From: GCA-2737665 sp044344795 | GTDB lineage: Bacteria; Bacteroidota; Bacteroidia; Palsa-965 | Assembly: GCA_044344795.1 (NCBI GenBank) | Contig: JBIJCF010000009.1 | Coordinates: 1-64,000 of the forward strand | Direction of reading: 5' to 3' | DNA length: 64,000 nt | Part shown: piece after piece, positions 1 through 8,808 of the stretch | Layout: each line of letters opens with the position of its first letter | Position numbering within the stretch: position 1 is the stretch's first letter | The notes under the pieces: generated by a model | The model's database searches: none | What the model was told of the DNA's origin: nothing | The model's input: the letters and a program-made list of their open reading frames with translations, nothing else | Translations under genes and position numbers: made by a program

Positions 1-79
1 GAAGTTGTTAAACAACTCCGCTACTGCTGTTAAAGAAGTAATGAGCGTTTTGGATAACATGAATAAAGTAACTGCATAA
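1..79 (+). CDS. C-terminal end of an unidentified protein (partial)
   Basis: An open frame runs from the window edge (codons begin at base 2) to a TAA at 77-79. The visible tail is 25 residues, polar and Ala/Val/Lys-rich, ending in NMNKVTA, and looks helical. A strong intrinsic terminator begins 21 bases after the stop, which supports this being a real gene end. The fragment is too short to name a family. Confidence 0.55.
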   Translation, partial: KLLNNSATAVKEVMSVLDNMNKVTA

Positions 80-100
80 CTATTTCGTTTGTAGCTTTGA

Positions 101-127
101 GCCTCCTCATTTGAGGAGGCTTTTTTT
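101..127 (+). terminator. Intrinsic terminator
   Basis: A hairpin with 8-bp arms (GCCTCCTC / GAGGAGGC, loop ATTT) is followed by seven T. It ends the partial upstream gene. The T-run touches the ATG of the next gene, and the 3' arm holds GGAGG eight bases before that ATG. Confidence 0.9.
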
Positions 128-553
128 ATGGTAACAATAATTCCAATGCGATTCCTTCAGATCGAAAATGAAGGTTATCATCTTTTAATTAAAATTAAAA
201 TTAATCGGAAAGTTGCTTCTGCAATTGTAGATACCGGTGCGTCACGTTCTGTGTTCGATTCAAATCAGATTATTAAATACCTGAAGAATGAAAACGTACA
301 GGAACATGACAAGCTCTCCACAGGGCTGGGCACGAATTCCATGAAGAGCAGCATTGTCGTATTAAAGCATCTTGCAATTGGCGAATTGCAACTCAAGAAT
401 TTCGAATCGGTTTTGCTGGATTTAACACATGTAAATGAAACGTATCGTATTTTGGGATTTCCTGAAATCGTAGGTATTATAGGTAGCGATATATTACATG
501 AATATCAATCTACCATTGATTATAAAAACGGGGTGTTGAAGCTAAGAAGTTAG
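128..553 (+). CDS. Retropepsin-like (clan AA) aspartic protease
   Basis: This is a small single-domain aspartic protease of 141 residues. The catalytic signature VDTGAS is at about residues 34-39 (Asp35), and the second conserved patch of the fold, GIIGSDIL, is at 116-123. One Asp per chain implies that it acts as a homodimer, as retropepsins do. No signal peptide or membrane segment is evident, so a cytoplasmic protein is likely. The substrate is unknown. The ATG at 128 follows a terminator T-run directly; ATG at 146 (MRFLQ) is a reasonable alternative start. The gene converges on the DCC oxidoreductase gene with one base between them. Confidence 0.8.
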   Translation: MVTIIPMRFLQIENEGYHLLIKIKINRKVASAIVDTGASRSVFDSNQIIKYLKNENVQEHDKLSTGLGTNSMKSSIVVLKHLAIGELQLKNFESVLLDLTHVNETYRILGFPEIVGIIGSDILHEYQSTIDYKNGVLKLRS

Positions 554-554
554 T

Positions 555-959
555 TTAAAGAAATTTCTTCCGAATCTCCGGTGTGGGAATCATGCACGAT
601 TCTTTCTTGCCAAACCAATTATACCGGCGTTTAGCAATATAATCGTAGATCGGATCTCGAAGGAATTTAGGAATGATAATCAGCGCATAACACAGTGGGA
701 AAAGCCCGCTCATTTTGCGCGCTATCTGCAACGCGGCTGTCGATTTACTATAGAGAGTGTCGTTTTCTATTAAAAGAACACTATCTGTTTTGGACGTATC
801 AATATTGAATTTTTGCGTCAATATTTTTCCTGCTTCCGATTGCAATGGAGCAAAACGAAAATAATCGCGCTTGTCTTTTCGAATAACTAAATTGATACTG
901 TTGTTGCAGAAGTTGCAAACACCATCGAATAGAATTATTCCGTTATTTGAATTATTCAT
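555..959 (-). CDS. DCC-family thiol-disulfide oxidoreductase (DUF393)
   Basis: The 134-residue protein begins with the family signature DGVCNFC (Asp12, Cys15, Cys18), the DxxCxxC motif that gives the DCC family its name, followed by the usual hydrophobic and basic segment. The family is predicted to have a thioredoxin-like redox role, but its physiological substrate is not well defined. The start was set at 959 (MNNSNN) because that ATG overlaps the TGA of the upstream propeller gene by four bases, a typical coupled arrangement. A frame extension to 974 is possible but would lie inside the neighbour. Confidence 0.88.
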   Translation of the reverse strand: MNNSNNGIILFDGVCNFCNNSINLVIRKDKRDYFRFAPLQSEAGKILTQKFNIDTSKTDSVLLIENDTLYSKSTAALQIARKMSGLFPLCYALIIIPKFLRDPIYDYIAKRRYNWFGKKESCMIPTPEIRKKFL

Positions 960-2458
960 CGTCTGTAACCACAAGCATATGGATCCACAGCAACTTCAAT
1001 TCGCTTTCCGGGTATGAGCTGTTGTGTTGACATATCAATGAAAGTAACATAGCCATTTCTACCGCCACAATTAGTAGCGTGATGCGGAGCAGGTCCTCCC
1101 GCAGCGACATTTCTGTTGGCAATCATCACCACTCCTGCATCATCGTCAACAACAAGTCCGTGTGGCTGATATCCGGGATAAACATGACCTACCGAGGTAT
1201 TCGTTTGCCAGTTAACGATGTAAACAGAACCGCGTTGCCCGGGATAGGTGGCCGTATCTTCCATACAGGTAATATAAAGAAACGGTCGATCTTCTGAGAT
1301 TGACATTTCCTGAGGGAATACACCTACAGGTATAGATGCGATCAGCTGGTCTGTGGCAACATTCATAACTCGAATTGTATTGGAATGTTCGCTGGATATG
1401 AAGTACTTGGTATTGTCCGGAGAGAAAATGATTTCGTGCCCGTTTTCTGAATTGGTATTTAATGGTTGAGTGCTGACACCATCAATAATAATTTTACTTA
1501 TATCCGGTAACTGCGGAATTGTTATATCAACTTTATAAATAAAATTACCGAAGTTACATGTTACGTACAGCGTGTTGCCATCAGGAGAAATAAAGGAACC
1601 GTGCGGTTGCACGAACAATCCTGAGCCTTGATAGGTTTGCAGCCACGCCATGTTCTCAAGATCAACACGAGCGATTCGTCCGTTCGGCTGCCAATCAACG
1701 ATGTATGCATAACGCGAATCGGGAGAAATTGCAAACGTATTCCAACTTCCAAACGCACTGGTAGCGTCAGGACCTAACAACGCTCTACCTACGAATCTAT
1801 CATCTACAGTTCTGTACTTTTCGATGTAACGCCCTGATGAAAAACACACATACCAATATTGTCCATCCGGCGACATACGAATGCTATGGGGCGATTCTAT
1901 AGTTCCTTCTGCACCCACATTAATCTTACGCATTTGTAAACCGGTTTCCTGATCGAAAACAGTAACTACATCGCAACCTTGATTGGTAACGTAATATTTT
2001 TTTCTAAAAGCACCTTCACTAAAAGCAATTTCACCTCTTGCGTTAGGAGCGCCTGCATCAATCCAATCGCGCATTAAAATAACTTCTTCACGACTTAACG
2101 CTTCACGACCGTATGGCATCAAAGGATCTGCACCTGCTCCCAAGTCATCAAAATGATTAGAGAATAGAAACAGTGTAGAGTAATCATGACTAAAAGGAAT
2201 TACTGCCGCGCCGTTTCTATCTCCCGACATCAGAGCGTTCCAACTGCTCAGATCCAATCCGGCAACCGCATCTTTACTCTGAGTAGTGTGGCATCCGGGC
2301 GTCGAACATTTCGTTAATATCAACTTGCCAATGTCTTTCGGATAGCCCGAGGCTTCAAGGTCGAAGATGATGTCATCCTTGCTGCAAGAGTTCATAATTA
2401 CTGCTGCCATACTGCCTATGGCAAAAGACATTATCCAAACAAAACGCTGCATACCCAT
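956..2458 (-). CDS. Lipoprotein with cytochrome-like CX4CH motif and YncE-type beta-propeller
   Basis: The 500-residue protein has a lipoprotein signal with lipobox Cys25. A short cytochrome-c-like segment follows, with Cys51, Cys56 and His57 spaced as CX4CH instead of the classical CX2CH. From about residue 150 to the end are repeated YVTN/YncE propeller blades (SPDG-x-x-x-YV, VNWQTNTSVGHV). It is probably surface or periplasmic. Its function is unknown; such propellers often bind ligands or partners. It is translationally coupled to the DCC gene by an ATGA overlap. A terminator upstream separates it from the metal operon. The start may be ATG at 2458 or 2452. Confidence 0.82.
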   Translation of the reverse strand: MGMQRFVWIMSFAIGSMAAVIMNSCSKDDIIFDLEASGYPKDIGKLILTKCSTPGCHTTQSKDAVAGLDLSSWNALMSGDRNGAAVIPFSHDYSTLFLFSNHFDDLGAGADPLMPYGREALSREEVILMRDWIDAGAPNARGEIAFSEGAFRKKYYVTNQGCDVVTVFDQETGLQMRKINVGAEGTIESPHSIRMSPDGQYWYVCFSSGRYIEKYRTVDDRFVGRALLGPDATSAFGSWNTFAISPDSRYAYIVDWQPNGRIARVDLENMAWLQTYQGSGLFVQPHGSFISPDGNTLYVTCNFGNFIYKVDITIPQLPDISKIIIDGVSTQPLNTNSENGHEIIFSPDNTKYFISSEHSNTIRVMNVATDQLIASIPVGVFPQEMSISEDRPFLYITCMEDTATYPGQRGSVYIVNWQTNTSVGHVYPGYQPHGLVVDDDAGVVMIANRNVAAGGPAPHHATNCGGRNGYVTFIDMSTQQLIPGKRIEVAVDPYACGYRR

Positions 2459-2513
2459 GTATTAAAGGTAATAATAACAAATTCAAATTTCCAGTGCGGT
2501 CACATTTTAGTGC

Positions 2514-2549
2514 AAACAAAAAGCGGAACTGACCTAAATCAGTTCCGCT
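2514..2549 (-). terminator. Intrinsic terminator of the metal-uptake-like operon
   Basis: An 11-bp perfect stem (AGCGGAACTGA and its complement, 2522-2549) is followed on the minus strand by a T-rich run with interruptions (2514-2521). It lies just after the stop of the His-rich lipoprotein gene. Confidence 0.85.
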
Positions 2550-2570
2550 GCAAAAGGAACAAGCAACTAA

Positions 2571-3026
2571 TTATTCCTTTTCAATTTCGAGAATCACTTC
2601 CTGACCGGCGTAGCCCACCGTAGATGATGACTTAAATTTCATAGCTTTTCTGCTGTTTTCCACGACGTCATATACACCACTTAAGTTTTCACTTAGCTCC
2701 ACCAGTTCTTCCTGCTCATGACCTCCATGTGCATGGCCGTCAGAAGTGTACTGATTTGAAAGCGTAAACTTCTTTCCCTTTTCATTAAAGCCCCATGCAA
2801 ATTCGGCGTGTGCCTCGCCAATCTCCCAATCTCCTTTGCACACTTCTTCGTACGGATCACAATCAGAGAAGTGCATTTCCGGAAGTTCTGTTGCAGCAGT
2901 GCCGCCAATAGTAAGTTTCACCACCTTCCAGTGTTCACCGGCTAAACGCTTTGAACTAACTTTTGTTTTGTTACAAGCGGCAAGCAACGTAACTAGTGCT
3001 ATCAAGGTATAAATCGTTGTTTTCAT
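2571..3026 (-). CDS. Small lipoprotein with His-rich loop
   Basis: The 151-residue protein starts at MKTTIYT (3026), which places a classical lipobox (LLAACNK) right after the hydrophobic segment. The upstream in-frame ATG at 3044 only adds residues before the signal peptide. The mature part looks like a small beta-rich lipocalin-like domain (HWKVVKLTIGG at the front). It holds a cluster of His and acidic residues (DGHAHGGHEQEE) suited to binding a divalent metal. I do not recognise the family. It is the last gene of the operon with the TonB receptor, which supports a role in metal capture or handling at the envelope. Confidence 0.75.
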   Translation of the reverse strand: MKTTIYTLIALVTLLAACNKTKVSSKRLAGEHWKVVKLTIGGTAATELPEMHFSDCDPYEEVCKGDWEIGEAHAEFAWGFNEKGKKFTLSNQYTSDGHAHGGHEQEELVELSENLSGVYDVVENSRKAMKFKSSSTVGYAGQEVILEIEKE

Positions 3027-3054
3027 ATTGCTGATTTTAGACAAGATATTTGAA

Positions 3055-3624
3055 TTATTGAATAATAGTTTGGAAGGTTACATCAATATCGGAATCGCCG
3101 GTGGTTTGCTGTCCGTCTTTAGTGCCCGGTTGGTGTTTTAATACAATCTGGAATGTTCCTGATCCTGTTGAACCGGTGCGGATTTTATTGGCAAGTCCTA
3201 GAGGCAACGGAGGTGTATTGTTGTCCTGGTCCAAATAGGTATGCGTTAAAGAAACTCCGGCAATATTAAAGAAGAACTGATGATCATTTGCTTCTTCAGC
3301 AACTTCGTTGGAAATAGTATCTGCCGGATTCGGTATTTCATTCAGTAACAATACACTCATCAAATACGTAGTGTTCGCATTTAACCGCACAGTGTCCCAC
3401 TGAATGGGAGCATTTGCTCCGTCTCCATCCAGATCGCGAAAGGCAACGGTATCAAAGGGTGTATTGGTGGCGGAATCTGTTAATTGCAGAAATAAGGAAG
3501 TGATGATTTCTTGTTCATTCACTACAGGTTGAGGGACATCAACCAAGTCATCATCTTTTTTACATCCTGTAATGGCTAATCCAATTGTGGTAATCATGGA
3601 TAATGCAATAATTGAATTTTTCAT
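3055..3624 (-). CDS. Lipoprotein encoded next to TonB receptor (annotated elsewhere as type 1 periplasmic-binding-fold protein)
   Basis: The 189-residue protein starts at MKNSIIAL (3624), giving a lipobox ITGCKK. The mature protein has the pattern LTDSATNTPFDTVAFRDLDGDGANAP, then LNANTTY, LLNEIPNPADTI and EVAEEANDHQFFF. This pattern recurs in Bacteroidota lipoproteins encoded directly beside TonB-dependent receptors. The acidic Asp-rich loop and the His before QFFF could bind a cation. The gene starts seven bases after the receptor stop, so the two are surely co-transcribed. It is likely a periplasmic or surface partner of that receptor. The exact ligand is not shown by the sequence. Confidence 0.8.
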   Translation of the reverse strand: MKNSIIALSMITTIGLAITGCKKDDDLVDVPQPVVNEQEIITSLFLQLTDSATNTPFDTVAFRDLDGDGANAPIQWDTVRLNANTTYLMSVLLLNEIPNPADTISNEVAEEANDHQFFFNIAGVSLTHTYLDQDNNTPPLPLGLANKIRTGSTGSGTFQIVLKHQPGTKDGQQTTGDSDIDVTFQTIIQ

Positions 3625-3631
3625 AATAGTT

Positions 3632-5968
3632 TTAGTTTTTAGATAATTCAAATGAATATTTAACATGTAAGCGAGCATTAAAACCGATTTCATCTGCGTA
3701 ATATCGAAACCTGTTCAGATAATCGCGATACGATTGATTCAATGCATTGATAATCGTAATTGTAGTGAGCAAGTTTCCCGTTTTTAGCTTCTTGTTGGCG
3801 GAAGCTTCGAAGCCAACGAGAAAATAGGCGTTCGGAGGAGGAGCGAAATCTACCCCGTATGGAACGCGAAATTGTTTATTCACGTATTGCGCACTACCGC
3901 CAATCATGAGATCACTCCAGTTGCTTTTATCATTAAAATGATAATTTATTCCTGCAGAACCTCTATCCGCGGGCATCATGATCAGCCAATCTTGAGTGTC
4001 TCTGTTTTTCGCACGAAGCAATGCTGCTTTTGAAATGATCTGCACATGTTGATTCAGGTAATAACCTGCCTGAACATCTGTGCCGTATAAGGTAGCATTG
4101 TTTTGTGTAAAACGGAAGGCAGGAAATGCGCCGCGAATTGAAACAATAGGTTGATCTTGCGGCGTAGCATAAATAAAATTATCGAAGTAATGCCAGTATC
4201 CTGTAATGCTTACATCGAGTTTATCATGCTCATGCCAAGTAGCTGTTACAATGATGTTCCATGCGGTTTCGGTTTCTAAATTGCGATCTCCTAATTCGAA
4301 TGCAGCTGCCCCGTGATGCAATCCGTTACTGTACAATTCGTTGGGTGCCGGAGCTCTCCAGGCTCTGCCTCCATTGAGGTTGAACTGTAATTTGTCACTG
4401 TATCGGACAATTGCTCCTAGTGTTGTAGAGAAATTCTGAAACTGATGTTGTGGGCGAATAATTAAATTATTTTCCCACATAAACACTTGCATGTGCCGAA
4501 TATCATAACGGATACCCGCTTCCAGTGTAAGAATGCTGTCACCATTCCAACGCTCAATCCACCAGGCTCCAACATTTTCCGCACGATAGTTCGGAATGAA
4601 AAATCTACCTGCGTAGGTGTTGAATTGGTAAGATCCGCTAACACCGAATGATCCGGTCATACGACGAATCATGTTGTGCTCTGCAACAAGCTCCGCACTG
4701 TGCGTGGTCAGTTCATAACTTAAATCAGGACGATTCAATGCGGCCAGTGAATCATTTCTTGGACCATGTTTATCATATTCAAAGCGTCGATTGTACTGAC
4801 GTGCATATTGCACTCTGATCTTCCAGTCTTCGTTCAAGTAGTACACAAAACGCGCCTTGAGTATTTCGTGATACACGTTTTGATACGGGCGGCCAAGTTG
4901 ATAGGAAAAACCACTTGTTTCTTCCGGCACAGCGCTATTTATAGCCTCGTACAGATCCGTAATATTTCCCAAATGTGCACCTGAAAAGATTCCAATCGTC
5001 GTGTTGAACTGACTGAAGAAAATATCTGCATCAAATCGACGATGATTGTACACCGCATTGGCAGAGAAATTATATTCTTCAACTCCGGTATTATTTAAAC
5101 GATAATTAGGAGTGGCATAATTTCCTCCACGACGGTATGTGCCTTGCAAACGATATGCGAATGCACGATACTTTTCGGGGCGATGTTCCCAAATCGCGGC
5201 AACATTTCCTTCGCCGTTATTGCTGAATCCAACAGCGTTAAATTCGCCCTGAATGCCGGGTTTCATGCGGATGTCGCCGGGTTCAATAAGAATCACTCCT
5301 GCAATAGCATCGCTGCCATAGCGAACAGCACTGGCTCCTTTGATCACCGAAATTCTGGATGCAATAAAGGGATCAATCTCAGGTGCGTGTTCAATGCCCC
5401 ATTGCTGACCTTCCTGACGCACACCATTGTTCAAGAGCAACAAGCGATTGCTGTGCATACCGTGTATCACCGGCTTAGCAATATTTCCTCCGGTCTGAAC
5501 TACTGTAACGCCGGGCAAAGAAGCAACAGCCTGACCTAAATTTTGTCCGCGAACAAAATCCAGTTGTCGCCCGCTGATTTCACTTCGTGTTTGTGAAACC
5601 GGTGGTCGGTCGGAGCGATCGGAAACTACAACAGTAGAGCCCGTATGCTCGTGATGCGGCATGACAATCTGAATACTGGTGGAGCCGGTTACGACTACCT
5701 TCACAGTTGTCCTTTCGCAATTGAGGTGCGAGCATACTATGGTGTATGTGCCCGAGCACAAACCTTTGATAATAAATTGACCGCGATCGTTAGTCTGTGT
5801 GCTTTTTTTAGGCAGTTCCGCAACATAAATCGTTGCATAGCCCAACTGCTCGCCATGTTCGTCATCGCTAAGCGTTCCCGTCAGCGTGTAATTGCACGAA
5901 TCATTTTGCGCAGGTAGTACTAAAAAACACACTAACCCGATCAACAGTGCCAATAGTTTGTTGATCAT
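3632..5968 (-). CDS. TonB-dependent outer-membrane receptor, probable metal uptake
   Basis: The 778-residue receptor has a signal peptide (LLALLIGLVCFLVLPAQ), a carboxypeptidase-regulatory-like domain (about 28-105) with the usual GxATIYV...TNDRGQF pattern, a plug (about 125-240, with LPGVTVVQTGGNIAKPVIHGMHS and GSDAIAGVI), and a beta-barrel ending in an aromatic-rich strand (KYSFELSKN). The TonB-linked plug imports substrates too big or scarce for porins. Neighbours on both sides are His-rich, and the linker holds PHHEH, so zinc or another transition metal is the likely cargo. Siderophore uptake cannot be excluded. Confidence 0.9.
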   Translation of the reverse strand: MINKLLALLIGLVCFLVLPAQNDSCNYTLTGTLSDDEHGEQLGYATIYVAELPKKSTQTNDRGQFIIKGLCSGTYTIVCSHLNCERTTVKVVVTGSTSIQIVMPHHEHTGSTVVVSDRSDRPPVSQTRSEISGRQLDFVRGQNLGQAVASLPGVTVVQTGGNIAKPVIHGMHSNRLLLLNNGVRQEGQQWGIEHAPEIDPFIASRISVIKGASAVRYGSDAIAGVILIEPGDIRMKPGIQGEFNAVGFSNNGEGNVAAIWEHRPEKYRAFAYRLQGTYRRGGNYATPNYRLNNTGVEEYNFSANAVYNHRRFDADIFFSQFNTTIGIFSGAHLGNITDLYEAINSAVPEETSGFSYQLGRPYQNVYHEILKARFVYYLNEDWKIRVQYARQYNRRFEYDKHGPRNDSLAALNRPDLSYELTTHSAELVAEHNMIRRMTGSFGVSGSYQFNTYAGRFFIPNYRAENVGAWWIERWNGDSILTLEAGIRYDIRHMQVFMWENNLIIRPQHQFQNFSTTLGAIVRYSDKLQFNLNGGRAWRAPAPNELYSNGLHHGAAAFELGDRNLETETAWNIIVTATWHEHDKLDVSITGYWHYFDNFIYATPQDQPIVSIRGAFPAFRFTQNNATLYGTDVQAGYYLNQHVQIISKAALLRAKNRDTQDWLIMMPADRGSAGINYHFNDKSNWSDLMIGGSAQYVNKQFRVPYGVDFAPPPNAYFLVGFEASANKKLKTGNLLTTITIINALNQSYRDYLNRFRYYADEIGFNARLHVKYSFELSKN

Positions 5969-6006
5969 GAATAGTTCGAATTAAGAGCATTTAGAAACCG
6001 AAAAAA

Positions 6007-6336
6007 CTAAACAATCGGCGGACCTCTTAATCGAACAAGGGAAGAAGAAACTAGGATTACAGAAGCAGTATAATCTGCTTCTGTGAGTGTTGAGAATTCA
6101 AATACTTGAGGAAGCTTTGCAATGCTTGCAGTTTCAAATTCTACACCCTCGATATTCAGAATATCGCAATGGGTGTGATGTTTTTCTAGGCGAATCGGGC
6201 CTTCATCAACTAATTCATCGTGAACCGTATCATCGTGATCATGAAGCGCGTGAATCAATACCTGCGGCGTAAAGTAAATCGCAAAGGCGACTACCAAAAG
6301 CCGGGATAAAAATCGATTCCAGATTTGACGTTTCAC
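6007..6336 (-). CDS. Small His-rich membrane-anchored protein
   Basis: The 109-residue protein has one N-terminal hydrophobic segment (LLVVAFAIYFTPQVLIHAL) and then a His/Asp cluster, HALHDHDDTVHDE, and further His (EKHHTHC) with one Cys. The C-terminus is hydrophobic and ends in RLRGPPIV, a tail I associate with small proteins encoded beside Bacteroidota metal TonB receptors. The His cluster fits binding of zinc, copper or a similar ion. It is the first gene of the operon with the receptor (gap 38 bases) and starts 18 bases after the FG-GAP gene, so a promoter inside that gene's 3' end or read-through is needed. Confidence 0.75.
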   Translation of the reverse strand: MKRQIWNRFLSRLLVVAFAIYFTPQVLIHALHDHDDTVHDELVDEGPIRLEKHHTHCDILNIEGVEFETASIAKLPQVFEFSTLTEADYTASVILVSSSLVRLRGPPIV

Positions 6337-6354
6337 GGTTCGAAGATATAAACT

Positions 6355-8592
6355 TTAGTTTTCCGAATGTGTGACCATTAAACGTGTAGTTTGTTTAATT
6401 CCGTTTTCCGAAGTTACAGTGACCAAATAAACTCCGGCCGGGAACGACTCGACATTCACTTGTGCGCCACTGTTCCATAGCATTTCAGTGTGAACCAGTG
6501 CTCCGGTAATGGTGAAAATTTCCAATAGTTGGCGGCGTGATGACGCATCATTATAAATCACGGTTACAAAGTTGCTTGTTGGATTCGGATAGACATGTAA
6601 AGGTGTTTTGCCATAAGCGAACTCCGGCACATTAACTCCCGCATCGCCCATGAATAGCGAAATTCCACCCGAATAATTGCCAATCACAACATCGTAATAA
6701 TTATCACCGTTAATATCAGCTATGGTTGGTGCTACTCGTCCGCCTTCTACATGACTGATGTACACGGAATCGGTTAGCGTGAAATTACCGGACAAATTAT
6801 TGTCGATGTTATCAAATCTGTATACATAGCCGCGCTCTGATCCTACTAACATGCTGTATTGTCCATTATCGCTGAATAAGCAAGGAATAGAATAACCTGT
6901 TGTATAACCTGCTTGATTTACAATGACATTTCCGAACAATGGAGTAATTAAACTGAAAGTTGGAGCAGCCGCTGTCCCGGTATTGTGATAGTAATTGATG
7001 TTTCCATTTTGCTCCCCAATCAGCAGATCTAACTTGCCGTCACGATCTACATCTACCAATTGCGGTGCTGCAAAATTCCCTACATCAATACCCTGATAAT
7101 TTCCTTGTACTAAAGTGAAATTATCCCCAGGGCCCGGGTCTTTTCTGAAGTAGTGCAATTTGCCGTTCACATCACCAATCAGCATGTCTTTATCGCCGTC
7201 CCCATCCAAATCTCCAAATGTAGGATACATGCAGATAAGGCCGAGATTGTTCGCATGCACATTCGCAAAGTCGTCGTCAATTAAAACATATAACGGATTA
7301 GTTGAAGTGCCGTTATTACGGAACAACGCAATCTTGGATGGGTAAATTCCTGCCGAATTATAATAGCCGTAGTTCCCTACCAACAGATCTTGATCGCCGT
7401 CGTTATCGTAATCGAAAAATACAGGGAATGCTCCTTCTCCCAAATCGACCATTTGATCCTGCAGAAAATTATTCTGTACAAAACTTACGATCACGCTATC
7501 ATTTTGTCCCGTGTTATTGTACAACCACAAACTGCGATAATTTTCGGAAGTGTTACTAGCATTCGGCGAAAAAATCAAATCTTTCTTGCCATCATTATTG
7601 ACGTCTAAGTGAAAAGGACACGGAAATATGTTTAGCGCCACCGGAAAACTATTTGCGGGATATTGATAATTCACGCTATCCATAAGTGAAGCAGGAAGAG
7701 CAACACTGTTTCTTACATAAGTCATGGCAGGATTCGTAATATCACCAATCAACAAATCCCAATCATTGTCTCCATCCGTGTTAAAGCATTCCATGCAAGA
7801 GCCGGCGTGCATGGTGTTGCGTTGGAAATAAGTATTGGCATCAGGAGCAACAGGGACAGGGCCGCAAGAAACGTTAAGTGAAACATTCGCGTTCAACGCA
7901 TTCTCCGCAAAGTCGCCAAAACACTGATCGGTGTATACATAGCGGATACTATCACAGGTGCCGAATGTTTCCATACCCATGTTTTTATGATATTCGATTT
8001 GTGTTCCGGAATTACCAAAAGTTAAAACATCCAAATCGCCATCTCCGTCCAAATCGCGTATTACGGGAATATCAATCTGGCTCACATAAAGGTTTCCAAT
8101 AAAATTGCTGCTGTTCGGCGATCGATTGGTGTTCACAAGAAAGATTTCCAACTGAAACTGCAAACCGTTTTGAACAGTAGAGATATTCTTGTAAACTGCG
8201 AATCCTGCAACAGAATAGGTGAAAATATCTGCTTTGCCATCGCAGTTGTAGTCGCGCAACAATGCCCAATCGTGCATCTGAGGAAATTTGCTGACGTATT
8301 GTGGCGCCAATTCATAATCCACCAGCCCGGGAGTTCCGTTATTCAAATAAGTAGTCACTTTATTCCCGGTACGGTCAAAAACGAACAAATCCTGCGTACC
8401 ATCCATGTCCAGATCAATTTCCGAAAGTTGTACAAAGTTCAAGCCGCCCGCCCACGCCATAGGGAGTTGCTGACTGTTCACTACCACAGGTACCGTATCC
8501 GTGCGGACAAATGTTGTGGTTGACTGAGCCTGAAATTTCAACGGTAGCAGCTGCAAGGCAAGAACAGCAATAATTACAAAGAATAGTCGCAT
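6355..8592 (-). CDS. FG-GAP/VCBS-repeat protein with T9SS C-terminal sorting domain
   Basis: The 745-residue exported protein starts at MRLFFVIIAV (8592), which gives a proper signal peptide ending at FQAQS; the longer frame back to 8778 is only leader. The body consists of FG-GAP/VCBS repeats with Ca-binding-like patterns DLDGDGD, DYDNDGD and DVDRDGK at regular spacing, expected to form a beta-propeller. The last about 80 residues (VYPNPTSNFVTV ... GVYLVTVT) are a type A T9SS sorting domain, so the protein should cross the outer membrane by the type IX system and end on the surface or outside. A -7 box lies five bases before the ATG. Confidence 0.9.
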   Translation of the reverse strand: MRLFFVIIAVLALQLLPLKFQAQSTTTFVRTDTVPVVVNSQQLPMAWAGGLNFVQLSEIDLDMDGTQDLFVFDRTGNKVTTYLNNGTPGLVDYELAPQYVSKFPQMHDWALLRDYNCDGKADIFTYSVAGFAVYKNISTVQNGLQFQLEIFLVNTNRSPNSSNFIGNLYVSQIDIPVIRDLDGDGDLDVLTFGNSGTQIEYHKNMGMETFGTCDSIRYVYTDQCFGDFAENALNANVSLNVSCGPVPVAPDANTYFQRNTMHAGSCMECFNTDGDNDWDLLIGDITNPAMTYVRNSVALPASLMDSVNYQYPANSFPVALNIFPCPFHLDVNNDGKKDLIFSPNASNTSENYRSLWLYNNTGQNDSVIVSFVQNNFLQDQMVDLGEGAFPVFFDYDNDGDQDLLVGNYGYYNSAGIYPSKIALFRNNGTSTNPLYVLIDDDFANVHANNLGLICMYPTFGDLDGDGDKDMLIGDVNGKLHYFRKDPGPGDNFTLVQGNYQGIDVGNFAAPQLVDVDRDGKLDLLIGEQNGNINYYHNTGTAAAPTFSLITPLFGNVIVNQAGYTTGYSIPCLFSDNGQYSMLVGSERGYVYRFDNIDNNLSGNFTLTDSVYISHVEGGRVAPTIADINGDNYYDVVIGNYSGGISLFMGDAGVNVPEFAYGKTPLHVYPNPTSNFVTVIYNDASSRRQLLEIFTITGALVHTEMLWNSGAQVNVESFPAGVYLVTVTSENGIKQTTRLMVTHSEN

Positions 8593-8597
8593 CTTTA

Positions 8598-8605
8598 CAA
8601 AGATA
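8598..8605 (-). promoter_or_regulatory. -7 box close to the FG-GAP gene start
   Basis: On the minus strand the sequence is TATCTTTG, an exact match to the Bacteroidota -7 pattern TAnnTTTG, five bases before the ATG at 8592. I see no -33 TTG at the ideal spacing, so it is moderately supported. Confidence 0.5.
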
Positions 8606-8721
8606 GGTTCAAATCGGCGTATTTCTATCACAAGCATCACCTCCGAATGTTGCTGGATAGGGCAGCTATTGTCCCGATATCGGGTTGATTTGCAGAATAA
8701 TAATTTGAGAATCTCTAATCG

Positions 8722-8751
8722 TTGGCTACTAATGATTTTCTTATATATTTG
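8722..8751 (+). promoter_or_regulatory. Bacteroidota-type promoter for secDF
   Basis: TTG at 8722-8724 and TATATTTG at 8744-8751 are separated by 19 bases, the ideal arrangement for the primary sigma factor of Bacteroidota. It lies 57 bases before the secDF ATG, giving a leader of about 50 nt. Confidence 0.8.
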
Positions 8752-8808
8752 CAACCTCGATTTTGGGAGTACTTTCACGCTCTCAGGATTGTAAAGCTAT
8801 TATAAACT

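Noticed and set aside
5144..5539. Plus-strand frame of 131 codons inside the TonB receptor
   Set aside because: It is a shadow of the receptor gene on the opposite strand.
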